Origin: Rhodospirillaceae bacterium
GTDB taxonomy: Bacteria > Pseudomonadota > Alphaproteobacteria > Rhodospirillales > UBA2165
Length of the DNA stretch: 64,000 bases
Assembly (NCBI GenBank): GCA_018674495.1
Contig: JABHAA010000101.1
Span: 41,896 to 105,895, forward strand
Direction: 5' to 3'
Under the pieces are notes generated by a model. That model saw nothing but the letters and a program-made list of their open reading frames with translations, made no database searches and had not been told where the DNA came from. The position numbers and the translations under genes were made by a program. Positions 16,321 to 24,687 of the stretch are shown here, one piece after another (positions within the stretch are counted from its first letter, which is position 1; each line of letters starts with the position of its first letter).

Positions 16321-17622
16321 TCAGCCACGCTTGTCTGTAAATCGGGGCGCTTTGACGCTGGTCTCGAATTCTTTCGCCAAGGTGCCGACGCTTAAAAACT
16401 CCACTTCCGGGGTCAGCTCGAAGCGGGTCTTGGTGCCATCCATAACGGCGGCTTTCAGGCCTACCTCATCGGCGCCCCGGCGCGCCTCGATGGACAGCCT
16501 GAAAACATCGTTGCCGTCCTGGCTTTCCAAGGCTTCGGCCTTGAAATCCATGACGGCCGTATTTTCGAACAGGAAATCTTCGAAGTCCTGATGATTGATG
16601 TTGATGCCGCGCACTTTGAAAAACCCGGCCGTTCTGTGTGCATGCTCGATCACCGGGAAGACGGCGAAATCTGAGCCGGTGGCGCCTTCGGATTTGTAGG
16701 TGACCACGTCGCCGGAATTCCAGCGCAGGAAAGGCGCGCCGTTGTTGGAAAACATCGGCGTCACGATCAGCAATCCCGGCTCGCCCTCGGCCACTGGTTT
16801 TTTGGTTTCCTCGTCCACCACTTCGATGAAGGCCAAATCAGTCCAGATATGAAAGCCGTCGCGCTTGTCGCTTTCGGCGCCCATCATGGAAATTTCGGTC
16901 ATGCCGAAACAATCGAACATGTCGGCGCCCCATTCCCGTTCCAGCTTGGCGCGCTTGGCTTTCGATACCGGCTCGGCGGTGCAGAGGATGCGGTTTACCG
17001 TACCGCCCGATAAATCATAGCCTTCCGATTGGGCCTGGTTGGCCAGATGCAGCCCGTAAGAGGACATGCCCATCCAAAGAGTAGGTTTCAGATCACGAAT
17101 AAGCTGCAACTGGGCGGCGGATGGCAGACCGGTACCGGCGCCGGACCATACCATGCCGATATCGAGAATACGCCCGGCCCGCGCCCACATATGCCCCGCC
17201 GGATGGATGCCGAGGGGGAAGGAGTTGTGCGCCACATGGCCCGCCTCGGTGCCCGAACATTCAAAGGTGCGGGTGAAGCCGACCATGTTATAGCGGATGT
17301 CTTCGTAGGTTTTGGGGTAGAACAACGGCTTGCCGGTGGAGCCGCCGGAGCGCCAGAACTCGCAAATATCTGGTCCGCTGGCGATGCAGAAATCATCATA
17401 GAATTCCTCCGACGTCATTTCGCGAAGGGCATCTTTTTCCAGGATGGGAATCTTCTGCCATTCCTCGGGATCGTCCAGTTTGGCCATATTGATATCGGCC
17501 AGGGCATCCTTCCAATAGGCGGATTTTTTCGCGTTCTCCACCGCATGCGCTTTCTGGACGCGCTGCAAGGCGTCGATTTCCTTGCGATCCTTTGGCAAGC
17601 CGAGGGGCAGCTCTTCGCTCAT
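16321..17622 (-). CDS. Phenylacetate-CoA ligase (PaaK)-family adenylate-forming enzyme
   Basis: 433 aa, the length of PaaK-type ligases. The P-loop reads 'RSGGSTGKPLFYPKTYEDIR' (from residue 91), followed by 'CFGMTEISMMGAE' and the hinge region 'FPVIEHAHRTAGFFKVRGIN', which are typical PaaK features. It likely makes an aryl- or arylacetyl-CoA from ATP, CoA and an aromatic acid. It is placed between Fe-S proteins, its ATG overlapping the preceding stop (ATGA), so substrate activation and the Fe-S proteins are probably one pathway. Substrate unknown. Confidence 0.83.
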   Translation of the reverse strand: MSEELPLGLPKDRKEIDALQRVQKAHAVENAKKSAYWKDALADINMAKLDDPEEWQKIPILEKDALREMTSEEFYDDFCIASGPDICEFWRSGGSTGKPLFYPKTYEDIRYNMVGFTRTFECSGTEAGHVAHNSFPLGIHPAGHMWARAGRILDIGMVWSGAGTGLPSAAQLQLIRDLKPTLWMGMSSYGLHLANQAQSEGYDLSGGTVNRILCTAEPVSKAKRAKLEREWGADMFDCFGMTEISMMGAESDKRDGFHIWTDLAFIEVVDEETKKPVAEGEPGLLIVTPMFSNNGAPFLRWNSGDVVTYKSEGATGSDFAVFPVIEHAHRTAGFFKVRGININHQDFEDFLFENTAVMDFKAEALESQDGNDVFRLSIEARRGADEVGLKAAVMDGTKTRFELTPEVEFLSVGTLAKEFETSVKAPRFTDKRG

Positions 17623-18593
17623 GATGGCTCCTTGCCGATCCAACGGGCGTGGGCGGTGTAGCTTTCGGGTTTCGGCTCGCCAAGCATTTCGGCCAGCCGC
17701 GCCTCTTTCTCCGGTGTCGCTTCGGGGATCTCTTCCAGCGCATCCGCAAGCATGGCGTAATCATCGCCCACTGGGCACACATCCTGGCAGCGGCGGCAGC
17801 CGGTGACCACGCCGGCGCCGCGCAAGATGCTCTGCCACAAATTAAAGCTTTCTTCCGAGCGCAGCATTTGCAGCCGCTCATCCAGATTGGGCGCATCGAA
17901 TATATTGCCCAGATGTTCGGTCAATTGGGCGAAGCCGTGCGGCGAGCGGTAGCGGTCACACCCCGGCCAGTCGCGCTCCCAATGACCGATGACATCGCCG
18001 GGGCAGGATTTGAGGCAGCGCCCGCATTCAGGGCCCTTGCACAGCGCGTCGGTTTGCCGCCCATCGGTTTCGCAATCGAAGGAGGCGAGCACCGCCGATA
18101 CCATCACCCTTGGCCCATATTCCGGCGTCAACAGTTGCAGATTGAGGCCGAGGGTGCCGAGCCCGGCCTCCACGGCTGCATGCGACAGGGACAGAAGCGT
18201 GTCCAAATGCTCGCCGGGATCGTTTTGGTAGCGCCACGGATCCAGATGGGTGGGCGGAATGACGATCGCCGGATAGCCGTTTTCTTCCAGCCAATAGACC
18301 ATGTCGAGGGAGGTTTCCTCCAACGCCGTCAGGGTCAGCTCGTCGTTGTAATATTTGTGGCGCTCGTCCCAGCGCTGGATGCGGGTTGTGCCGGCGGTCA
18401 GCTTCTTGGCGATGACGATGACCTTGCCGGCATCGTAGTCGGTGATGTCGGATGGCCGGCGCTCATCGCCGCCGCCCGGCGGATTGGCTTCCAGCTCCAT
18501 GCCATCGGCGATGCCGACCAGATCGGCGCCAAACTCTCGTGCCTTGGCTTTGACAGCATCGGCGCTGATCGGGGTTTGAAATTCAGACACCAT
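17619..18593 (-). CDS. [4Fe-4S] protein related to QueG / reductive dehalogenase-like proteins (copy 2)
   Basis: 324 aa. It opens with 'KAKAREFGADLVGIAD' and contains 'SHAAVEAGLGTLGLNLQLLT', the counterpart of the QueG 'AGLGWIGKNT' loop. The clusters are C185, C190-x2-C193-x3-C197 with C212, and C266-x2-C269-x3-C273-P, the ferredoxin-like pair seen in QueG and reductive dehalogenases. There is no TAT signal, so it is soluble. The C-terminal HEAT repeat of some QueG proteins is missing. Whether it binds cobalamin cannot be seen. It overlaps both neighbours by 4-11 nt. Confidence 0.8.
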   Translation of the reverse strand: MVSEFQTPISADAVKAKAREFGADLVGIADGMELEANPPGGGDERRPSDITDYDAGKVIVIAKKLTAGTTRIQRWDERHKYYNDELTLTALEETSLDMVYWLEENGYPAIVIPPTHLDPWRYQNDPGEHLDTLLSLSHAAVEAGLGTLGLNLQLLTPEYGPRVMVSAVLASFDCETDGRQTDALCKGPECGRCLKSCPGDVIGHWERDWPGCDRYRSPHGFAQLTEHLGNIFDAPNLDERLQMLRSEESFNLWQSILRGAGVVTGCRRCQDVCPVGDDYAMLADALEEIPEATPEKEARLAEMLGEPKPESYTAHARWIGKEPS

Positions 18594-19602
18594 TGTCTTT
18601 TTCCATCTCGCGCTCTTTCTGGCGTTTTTTAAATTCCTGAAGTTGGCGGGCGACGATGCCTTGATAGCCGTCTGGCCCGACCCAGCGAATGTTCCAATCG
18701 TTCAGTCCGGCGATCTCCGCTCCATCTCGGCGCGCTTGCTTGAAGCCAGCGGCCTTGGCCTTCTTTTCCGGCGTCGTTTCCGGGATTACCTTTTGTAACG
18801 TGGCCAGATGGGCGTGGTAGTCGTTACCCACCGGACAGACCGCGAGGCAACGCGGGCAGTCACCGAACGATCCGACAACTCGTAGCAGTCCTTGCCAGAA
18901 ACCAAAGATTTCCCGGTCGGCCAAGAGGGCTTTTTGTTCGGATGCGGGCTTTTGCGCATAGGCTTCCCAGAATTTGAGGATCGTGTGGAAGCCAAATTCC
19001 TGCGCTTCCGTAGCGCATTTACGTTTATCGATACCGAAATGGCGGACCGCGTCGGATGGGCAGGAATAGAGACAGCGCGAACAGCTCTCGCCGATGCAGA
19101 CCTGTTCGGTCATCGGCTTATCGGCATCCAGTTCCGCCTCGGTCAATATGCCGGTGAGGTAAACGCGCGGGCCAAATTCCGGCGTCAGAATATTCACCTC
19201 CAACCCGAAGGCGCCGAGCCCGGCCTCGATCCCCAGATGCCGGGTCGACAGCCTGCCATAGCTGGCTTTTTTGTAGTTCCAGTCGGTTTCCTGGGCGGCG
19301 GTGACGAAGCTGGGATGGCCATCCCGCTCCAAGGCTTCCGCCAGACGGTAGGCGATACGGTCCATGCGCCGCAACACAAGCATGTCCAGATATTGCACCG
19401 GTACCGTTGTCTTGCAGCGAAATGCGCCCACTGGGATATGCTTCACAATGACTACCACGGATTTGGTGTGGGGCGAGATGCGTTCCGGCGTCTGCGGGTA
19501 TTTCGGGTCCGGCGGAAAGGCGTTGAGCACATCGGCGCTGGCGATACCCACCAGATCGGCGCCCAGCTCCTTGGCCAGGGCTTTGACTTGGCCCGCGTCC
19601 AT
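18583..19602 (-). CDS. [4Fe-4S] protein related to QueG / reductive dehalogenase-like proteins (copy 3)
   Basis: 339 aa. The same architecture as copy 2: 'AKELGADLVGIASADVLNAF' at the start, 'GIEAGLGAFGLEVNILTPEF' mid-protein, then C169, C174-x2-C177-x3-C181 with C196, and C249-x2-C252-x3-C256-P. Copies 2 and 3 are clearly paralogous; copy 1 is more distant. The ATG at 19602 shares one base with the stop of the CoA ligase upstream (TGATG); longer upstream reading would lie inside that gene. Cytoplasmic redox protein, probably receiving electrons for a low-potential reduction of a CoA-activated substrate (inference). Confidence 0.8.
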   Translation of the reverse strand: MDAGQVKALAKELGADLVGIASADVLNAFPPDPKYPQTPERISPHTKSVVVIVKHIPVGAFRCKTTVPVQYLDMLVLRRMDRIAYRLAEALERDGHPSFVTAAQETDWNYKKASYGRLSTRHLGIEAGLGAFGLEVNILTPEFGPRVYLTGILTEAELDADKPMTEQVCIGESCSRCLYSCPSDAVRHFGIDKRKCATEAQEFGFHTILKFWEAYAQKPASEQKALLADREIFGFWQGLLRVVGSFGDCPRCLAVCPVGNDYHAHLATLQKVIPETTPEKKAKAAGFKQARRDGAEIAGLNDWNIRWVGPDGYQGIVARQLQEFKKRQKEREMEKDNGV

Positions 19603-21191
19603 CAGCCTGCGCCCGGCTTGAGCCGGCCTTTCATGACTTTGTTGGTCGGCGTCAGTGGGAAGGCGTCGATAAGCTGCAAATGTTCGGGCCATTTGTTCTT
19701 GGCCACCTGATTGGCGTCCAAATATTCGGTGATGGCCTGAAGGCTGACCCCCGCATCGGGCGCCGGCTGCACGAAGACGCAGGCGCGCTCGCCCAGCACC
19801 GCATCTTTCATGGGCACGATGGCGCACATAGCCACTTCATCCATTTTGCCGATCAGAGCTTCCACGTCGGCGGGATTGAATTTGACGCCGCCCCGGTTGA
19901 TCACATCTTTGGTGCGCCCGGTGATGCGCAAATAGCCGTCTGCATCAATGCTCGCCAGATCGCCGGTGTGAAACCAGCCGTCGGTGAAATTTTCGGTGTT
20001 GGCCGCATCGTTGTGGTAATAGCCGGAAAATATGGACGAGCCGCGTATCTGCAATTCGCCCTCATCGCCATCGCCGCCAACGATGCGAATCTCATTTCCG
20101 GGTGTCGCCCGGCCGACCGTATCATAGCGTTGGCGCGCAGAATCGCCGGGCCTGTTATAAGTGCCGGCCTGGGTTTCTGTCATGCCCCAAAGCTGCAGAA
20201 ATTCTCCGTTCGGCAGTTTGCCGTCTACAAATTCAGCCAATTCCGGCGGGCAGGCGGCGCCCGAGCAAACCACGATCCGCACCGCGCTCAGGTCCGCATC
20301 GTCGAACAATCCGGCTTGTCGGCAGGCGACGTTGTGAGCCGGGCCGGTGAACAGCATGGTGGCGCTGGCTGATTGCACGGCGGTCATGAAATCGGTTGGT
20401 GTGAAGGCGGGCAGCAGCTGTGTGGTAACCCCTGCGCAAAGGCCGATCTGTAGGGCGCACATCCCATAAAGATGGCTGAACGGCGCCGCGCTGAGGATAA
20501 TATCACTATCGGTAACGCCAAATTCGCCCACCGCCAGGCGGGCGTTGGAGCCGAAGGGATGGGCGTTGACCGCAATCCCCTTGGGGCTGGATGTGGTGCC
20601 CGACGTATAGAGTATCAATTTGGGATCGTCGGCGGATGGCTCAGGCTCCGGCGGTGGCGCATCGAAGCCAAATAGATCGTTGAAGGCCATGGTCCCATCG
20701 ACGGCACCGCCGAAGGCGAAGACGAATTCCAGGCCGGGAAGTTGGTCCCGCAATTGGGTGTGGGTTTCGGCCAGCGCATAATCTTTAAACTCGGAAAGGC
20801 AGATCACCGCGCGGGCGCCGGAATGGACCAGCAATCCTTCCAGCTCGGCGGCCCGGTAGGGCATATGGATGGTCTGCATGATCCCGCCGATGCGGGTAAT
20901 GGCCAGGAACGCTAAGATGAATTCCACGGTGTTCGGTAGTTGCACTGCGATCACGTCGCCATGCCCCAACCCCAATGAAGACAGCCCGCCGGCTAACTCA
21001 TCCAGCTGGGCTTGAAGTTGGGCGAAGCTTATTTTGGCGCCGCCGCCCTGGATGGCGATGCGCTCTGGCGAGGCTTCGGCTGCGCGCCGGACCCAGTCAA
21101 TGGCGGTTTCCTGCCGCCACAAGCCTGCCTCCCGAAACGCAATGTCGGCGTCGTTCCAATATGATGGCAGATCGGAGCTCTTCACCGGCAA
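19602..21191 (-). CDS. Acyl/aryl-CoA synthetase (AMP-forming)
   Basis: 529 aa ANL-family ligase. Motifs: 'LILYTSGTTSSPKGIAVN' (P-loop, 193-210), 'LQLWGMTETQAGTYNRPGD', 'DGWFHTGDLASIDADGYLRI' and the hinge/C-terminal 'GRTKDVINRGGVKFNPADVE' with the catalytic lysine near 'LTPTNKVMKGRLK'. It resembles cyclohexanecarboxylate-, benzoate- or short-chain-CoA ligases. It is the first gene of the operon with the three Fe-S proteins, and is divergent from the Rieske dioxygenase gene with 116 nt between starts. Confidence 0.86.
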   Translation of the reverse strand: MPVKSSDLPSYWNDADIAFREAGLWRQETAIDWVRRAAEASPERIAIQGGGAKISFAQLQAQLDELAGGLSSLGLGHGDVIAVQLPNTVEFILAFLAITRIGGIMQTIHMPYRAAELEGLLVHSGARAVICLSEFKDYALAETHTQLRDQLPGLEFVFAFGGAVDGTMAFNDLFGFDAPPPEPEPSADDPKLILYTSGTTSSPKGIAVNAHPFGSNARLAVGEFGVTDSDIILSAAPFSHLYGMCALQIGLCAGVTTQLLPAFTPTDFMTAVQSASATMLFTGPAHNVACRQAGLFDDADLSAVRIVVCSGAACPPELAEFVDGKLPNGEFLQLWGMTETQAGTYNRPGDSARQRYDTVGRATPGNEIRIVGGDGDEGELQIRGSSIFSGYYHNDAANTENFTDGWFHTGDLASIDADGYLRITGRTKDVINRGGVKFNPADVEALIGKMDEVAMCAIVPMKDAVLGERACVFVQPAPDAGVSLQAITEYLDANQVAKNKWPEHLQLIDAFPLTPTNKVMKGRLKPGAG

Positions 21192-21307
21192 GCCCTTCCT
21201 CTTTACAATGACCGGTACATTTGCTTTTCATAAGAGATATTGGCGCGCCGCCCGTCAACCGGCAATTAGAGGCGCCTCGGCGCTGGCCAGCGGCAAGGAG
21301 AACCGAA

Positions 21308-22630
21308 ATGCCTTACGATCAGAATTTAAGCATGGATCAGCTTGTCCAGTCGGACCGGGTGCATAAAGCCTGTTATGCCGATGACGATATATTCGAACAA
21401 GAATTGGAGAATATTTTCTACAAATCCTGGATCTATATGGGCCACGAAAGCCAAGTGCCTAATCCGGGCGACTATTGGACTACCTGGATCGGCAAGCAGC
21501 GCATGATATTAAGCCGCGGCGACGACGGCCAAGTGCATGTGCTCTATAACCGCTGCCCGCACCGGGGGGCGCTTCTCTGCAACGCCCAGCACGGCAACGC
21601 CGGCAAAGCCTTCCGCTGTCCCTACCACGCCTGGCAGTTTCATATGGATGGCAGCGTCCGCCAGATACCGATGAAACAAGGCTATGACGGCACCGCCGAC
21701 GTGCTTCAAGATGCCGAGTTCGCGATGAAAAAGGCAGAACGCTACGATACCTATCGCGGCTTTGTTTTCGCCAGTTTGTCCGAAGACGGCCCTGATCTTC
21801 TGACCTGGTTGGGCCAAGGCGCCAAGGCCGCCTTCGATGATATCTGCAACCGCTCGCCCGAGGGCGAAGTCGAAGTGGTGCCCAACTGCTTCCGCATCAT
21901 CCAAAAAAGCAATTGGAAGATATTCCTGGAAAACCAATTGGATGCCTTGCATCCTTCGATCACCCATCATTCCACCGGCGATGCGGCGGCGGAAATGCAA
22001 AAAGTCTATAAAGAGCGTACCGGCGAAGACGCGCCCATGGGCTATCAGATGCTGGCCGATTTCACCCTGCCGTTCGAAAAATGGGATTCCATAAGCACCT
22101 ACGGCTATGAATACGGGCACACGGTGCTGGGTGGCTATATGGGCCTCCGCCCCCGCGATCCGGTCACTCTCGACCACGAAGCGGGGTTGGCCGAAGCCTA
22201 TGGCGCCGAGCGTATGGAGGAGATCCTTTCCACCAACGTCCATCATGTTCTGGTCTATCCCTGCCTGTCGGTGCAGCCGCCGTTGCAGCAATTGCGTGCG
22301 GTCAGACCGCTGGCAGCGGACAAAACCATGACCGAGATTTGGCATTTCCGGCTGAAGGGCGCGCCTGAAGGCATCTATGAGCGCAGCCTCGCCTATTATT
22401 ACCACGTCAATTCGCCGTCAACGATGGTCAACGCCGACGATCTGCAGAACTTCTATTCCTGTCATGAAGGACTGCGCCAGGCCGGCGGCGGCGACTGGGT
22501 CAGCTTCCACCGCAACGCCGGCCAGGATATTACCGAAGGCGGCGTCACCACATCGGTGACCGGAATGAGCGAGCAACCCATGCGCAACATGTTTGCCGCG
22601 TGGAAAAAATATATGTCGGGAGGGAATTGA
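21308..22630 (+). CDS. Rieske-type aromatic-ring-hydroxylating dioxygenase, alpha subunit
   Basis: 440 aa. The Rieske centre is C83-x-H85 and C104-x2-H107 ('CPHRGALL', 'CPYHAW'); the mononuclear iron site is D212-x2-H215-x4-H220 in 'ENQLDALHPSITHHSTGD'. This is the catalytic subunit of a two-component cis-dihydroxylating system that needs a ferredoxin or reductase, not found in this window. The ATG at 21308 has an upstream GGAGAACC and places the first conserved segment 'LVQSDRVHKACYADDDIFEQ' correctly. The long frame upstream is not coding. The beta subunit gene follows after 3 nt. Confidence 0.92.
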   Translation: MPYDQNLSMDQLVQSDRVHKACYADDDIFEQELENIFYKSWIYMGHESQVPNPGDYWTTWIGKQRMILSRGDDGQVHVLYNRCPHRGALLCNAQHGNAGKAFRCPYHAWQFHMDGSVRQIPMKQGYDGTADVLQDAEFAMKKAERYDTYRGFVFASLSEDGPDLLTWLGQGAKAAFDDICNRSPEGEVEVVPNCFRIIQKSNWKIFLENQLDALHPSITHHSTGDAAAEMQKVYKERTGEDAPMGYQMLADFTLPFEKWDSISTYGYEYGHTVLGGYMGLRPRDPVTLDHEAGLAEAYGAERMEEILSTNVHHVLVYPCLSVQPPLQQLRAVRPLAADKTMTEIWHFRLKGAPEGIYERSLAYYYHVNSPSTMVNADDLQNFYSCHEGLRQAGGGDWVSFHRNAGQDITEGGVTTSVTGMSEQPMRNMFAAWKKYMSGGN

Positions 22631-22633
22631 TCG

Positions 22634-23125
22634 ATGGCGGGGGGTAACGGCACGGATACGCAAAGGGCGGTGGAACAATTCCTCTACCGGCAATCGGAAA
22701 TTCTCGACGGGCGGCGCTGGGACGACTGGCTAATGCTGTTTACCGAGGACGGAAAATACTGGATGCCCGCGCATGAAGAGCAGGAAACCGGCGAGGGCTT
22801 GCCCAATATATTTTACGAAGACAACTACCTGATGGATATGCGTATCCGCCGGATCGAGCATCCTTATGCCCATTCGCAGAAACCGAAGAACCAGATGAGC
22901 CACGTGGTCTCTAACGTCATCATCGAAGAAGAAGACGATAATTCGGTGATCGCCCGCTCCAAGTTCGTTGTCGTTGAATACCGCAACGACGACCAGCGTT
23001 ATTTCGCCGGCAAGTACTGCCATCACCTGATCAAGGCCGATGACGGCTTCCGTATCAAATTGCAGCGGGTCGATATCGTTAACGCCGAAGGGCCATTCGA
23101 ATACGTGCTGCAATTCTGGCTCTGA
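22634..23125 (+). CDS. Aromatic-ring-hydroxylating dioxygenase, beta subunit
   Basis: 163 aa, a normal length for the cystatin-like (NTF2-fold) small subunit. 'VEQFLYRQSEILDGRRWDDW', 'LFTEDGKYWMPAHEEQ' and 'FAGKYCHHLIKADDGFRIKL' match the BphE/NahAd/BenB family. It builds the alpha3beta3 enzyme with the preceding subunit. The tight spacing indicates one operon. Confidence 0.92.
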   Translation: MAGGNGTDTQRAVEQFLYRQSEILDGRRWDDWLMLFTEDGKYWMPAHEEQETGEGLPNIFYEDNYLMDMRIRRIEHPYAHSQKPKNQMSHVVSNVIIEEEDDNSVIARSKFVVVEYRNDDQRYFAGKYCHHLIKADDGFRIKLQRVDIVNAEGPFEYVLQFWL

Positions 23126-23148
23126 GCCACCGCGCCCAACCGCTCTAG

Positions 23149-24024
23149 ATGAATAAGTCCAGCCCCCTGATCGGCGCGTCGCTGATGACCACGGCGCTGA
23201 TGTTCAACGGCGTCAAAGACGGCTTTGCCAAGCTGTTGTCCGGCGGGTACGAGCCGTTGATGCTGCTTTGGATGCAGGTGTTGTTCGCCTGTGTCGTGCT
23301 CTTGCCGGTGATCGTCAGTCGCTACGGGCTTGGTATATTGCTGCCCCGGCCGTTCGGTCTGCAAGTGGCCCGGGCTGGTGTGCTGATCATCGGCGTTGGC
23401 TGTTTCTATTGGGCGGTACGCTTTATCTCGTTGGCCGACGCGACGGCGATGATCTTCCTGGCGCCGCTGGTGGTGACCGCATTATCGCCGCTGGTCCTGG
23501 GCGAGGCCTTGGGCGTGCGCCGTACCACCGCCGTTGTTATTGGTTTCCTCGGCATCTTGCTGATCCTGCGCCCGGCGTTCGATGGCGAACCCAAGGGTTA
23601 TATCATCGGGCTGGGGGCGGGGTTTTCCATCGGGCTGTTTTATATCGCCAACCGCAAGCTGGCGCCCTTTTCGCCTCAGATCGTCGCCGCCGCCTACACG
23701 CCATTGATCGGCGCCGTTTTGATCGCGCCGTTGGCGCCGTTCTTCTGGACCACGCCGGTGATTGCCGATGGCGGCATGATCGCGGCGTTTCTTGTGCTGG
23801 CCACCTTGGGCCAGGTGATGATGATTTCGGCTTTTTCTTACGCGCCCGCCAACATCATCGCGCCATTCCAATATTCCCAAATCATCGGCGCCATCGGCTT
23901 TAGCGTGATAGTGTTCGGCGAAATTCCCGGCCCTTGGACTTGGTCCGGTCTTGCCCTGATCGCCGGCTCCGGCATCTATATCGCCGTGCGCGAAACCAAG
24001 ATAAAAAACGCCCAAACTGGCTAA
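23149..24024 (+). CDS. EamA/DMT-superfamily transporter
   Basis: 291 aa with ten hydrophobic segments in two EamA repeats ('YWAVRFISLADATAMIFLAP' and 'FSYAPANIIAPFQYSQIIGA'). Start ATG at 23149, 23 nt after the dioxygenase beta subunit, so it probably shares that operon. DMT proteins of this type move small metabolites; an exporter of aromatic acids or of dioxygenase products is a guess from position alone. It is not closely similar to the EamA protein at 3535. Confidence 0.85.
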   Translation: MNKSSPLIGASLMTTALMFNGVKDGFAKLLSGGYEPLMLLWMQVLFACVVLLPVIVSRYGLGILLPRPFGLQVARAGVLIIGVGCFYWAVRFISLADATAMIFLAPLVVTALSPLVLGEALGVRRTTAVVIGFLGILLILRPAFDGEPKGYIIGLGAGFSIGLFYIANRKLAPFSPQIVAAAYTPLIGAVLIAPLAPFFWTTPVIADGGMIAAFLVLATLGQVMMISAFSYAPANIIAPFQYSQIIGAIGFSVIVFGEIPGPWTWSGLALIAGSGIYIAVRETKIKNAQTG

Positions 24025-24099
24025 TATTGCATTTCGCGCTCTGGCGCGGGCATACTGTCTGATGATGAAATTGGTAATTTTCGGTGGGCGAGGCGTCCA

Positions 24100-24669
24100 A
24101 TGAATTTTTTTGCATATGGAACCTTTGCGGCAATTTACTTGTTGGCCGGATGTCAGTCGTCGGACCGCGCCGATAAATTATTGGTAATCTCTGCTGATAA
24201 TTCGAAACTGGCAATTACCAATCCGCCCGTCGCGATTGATAACCGCTACCGACTCACGCAACCACACGAGAATTGGTATGGGGAAACCGTGCATTTCGAG
24301 GGCGGAAATATCCTCTATATGCATCTGAGGTTTAAAAGCGGCTGGTACGGCACGAGTTCAGACGTCGCGGTGCTCAAATACTATCGAAAATTTATCAAGA
24401 AAAAGGCCGTCGACGGCCTTTCGGCAAGTTTGCCGGATGTCAAAAGAAGTCATTCCGGGTTAGGTGAATTTAGTTATATTTCCAAATCAAATGGAGAGAC
24501 CGCGTGCTATGCGTTTAACGTATATTTCGGCGTCAAATACCCATCGGAGGGCAAAGGCTCCTCGGTCGGCGACCGTTATCTTAGAGGAAGAAAATGCGTG
24601 CCCGGCATTTCGGCGGTGGATTTGTCCGCCGAAATGAACAAGTTGGTAAATTCGATCACCGAAAAATAG
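24100..24669 (+). CDS. Hypothetical lipoprotein
   Basis: 189 aa. It begins with a short lipoprotein signal 'MNFFAYGTFAAIYLLAGCQS', with the lipobox LAGC and C18 as the acylation site. The rest is a small globular domain, with 'WYGETVHFEGGNILYMHLRF' and two further cysteines (near 'ETACYAF' and 'GRKCVPG') that could pair in the periplasm. I do not recognise the family. The codon usage is less GC-biased than its neighbours. Confidence 0.65.
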   Translation: MNFFAYGTFAAIYLLAGCQSSDRADKLLVISADNSKLAITNPPVAIDNRYRLTQPHENWYGETVHFEGGNILYMHLRFKSGWYGTSSDVAVLKYYRKFIKKKAVDGLSASLPDVKRSHSGLGEFSYISKSNGETACYAFNVYFGVKYPSEGKGSSVGDRYLRGRKCVPGISAVDLSAEMNKLVNSITEK

Positions 24670-24687
24670 ACTTTGGTAGATGCATCC

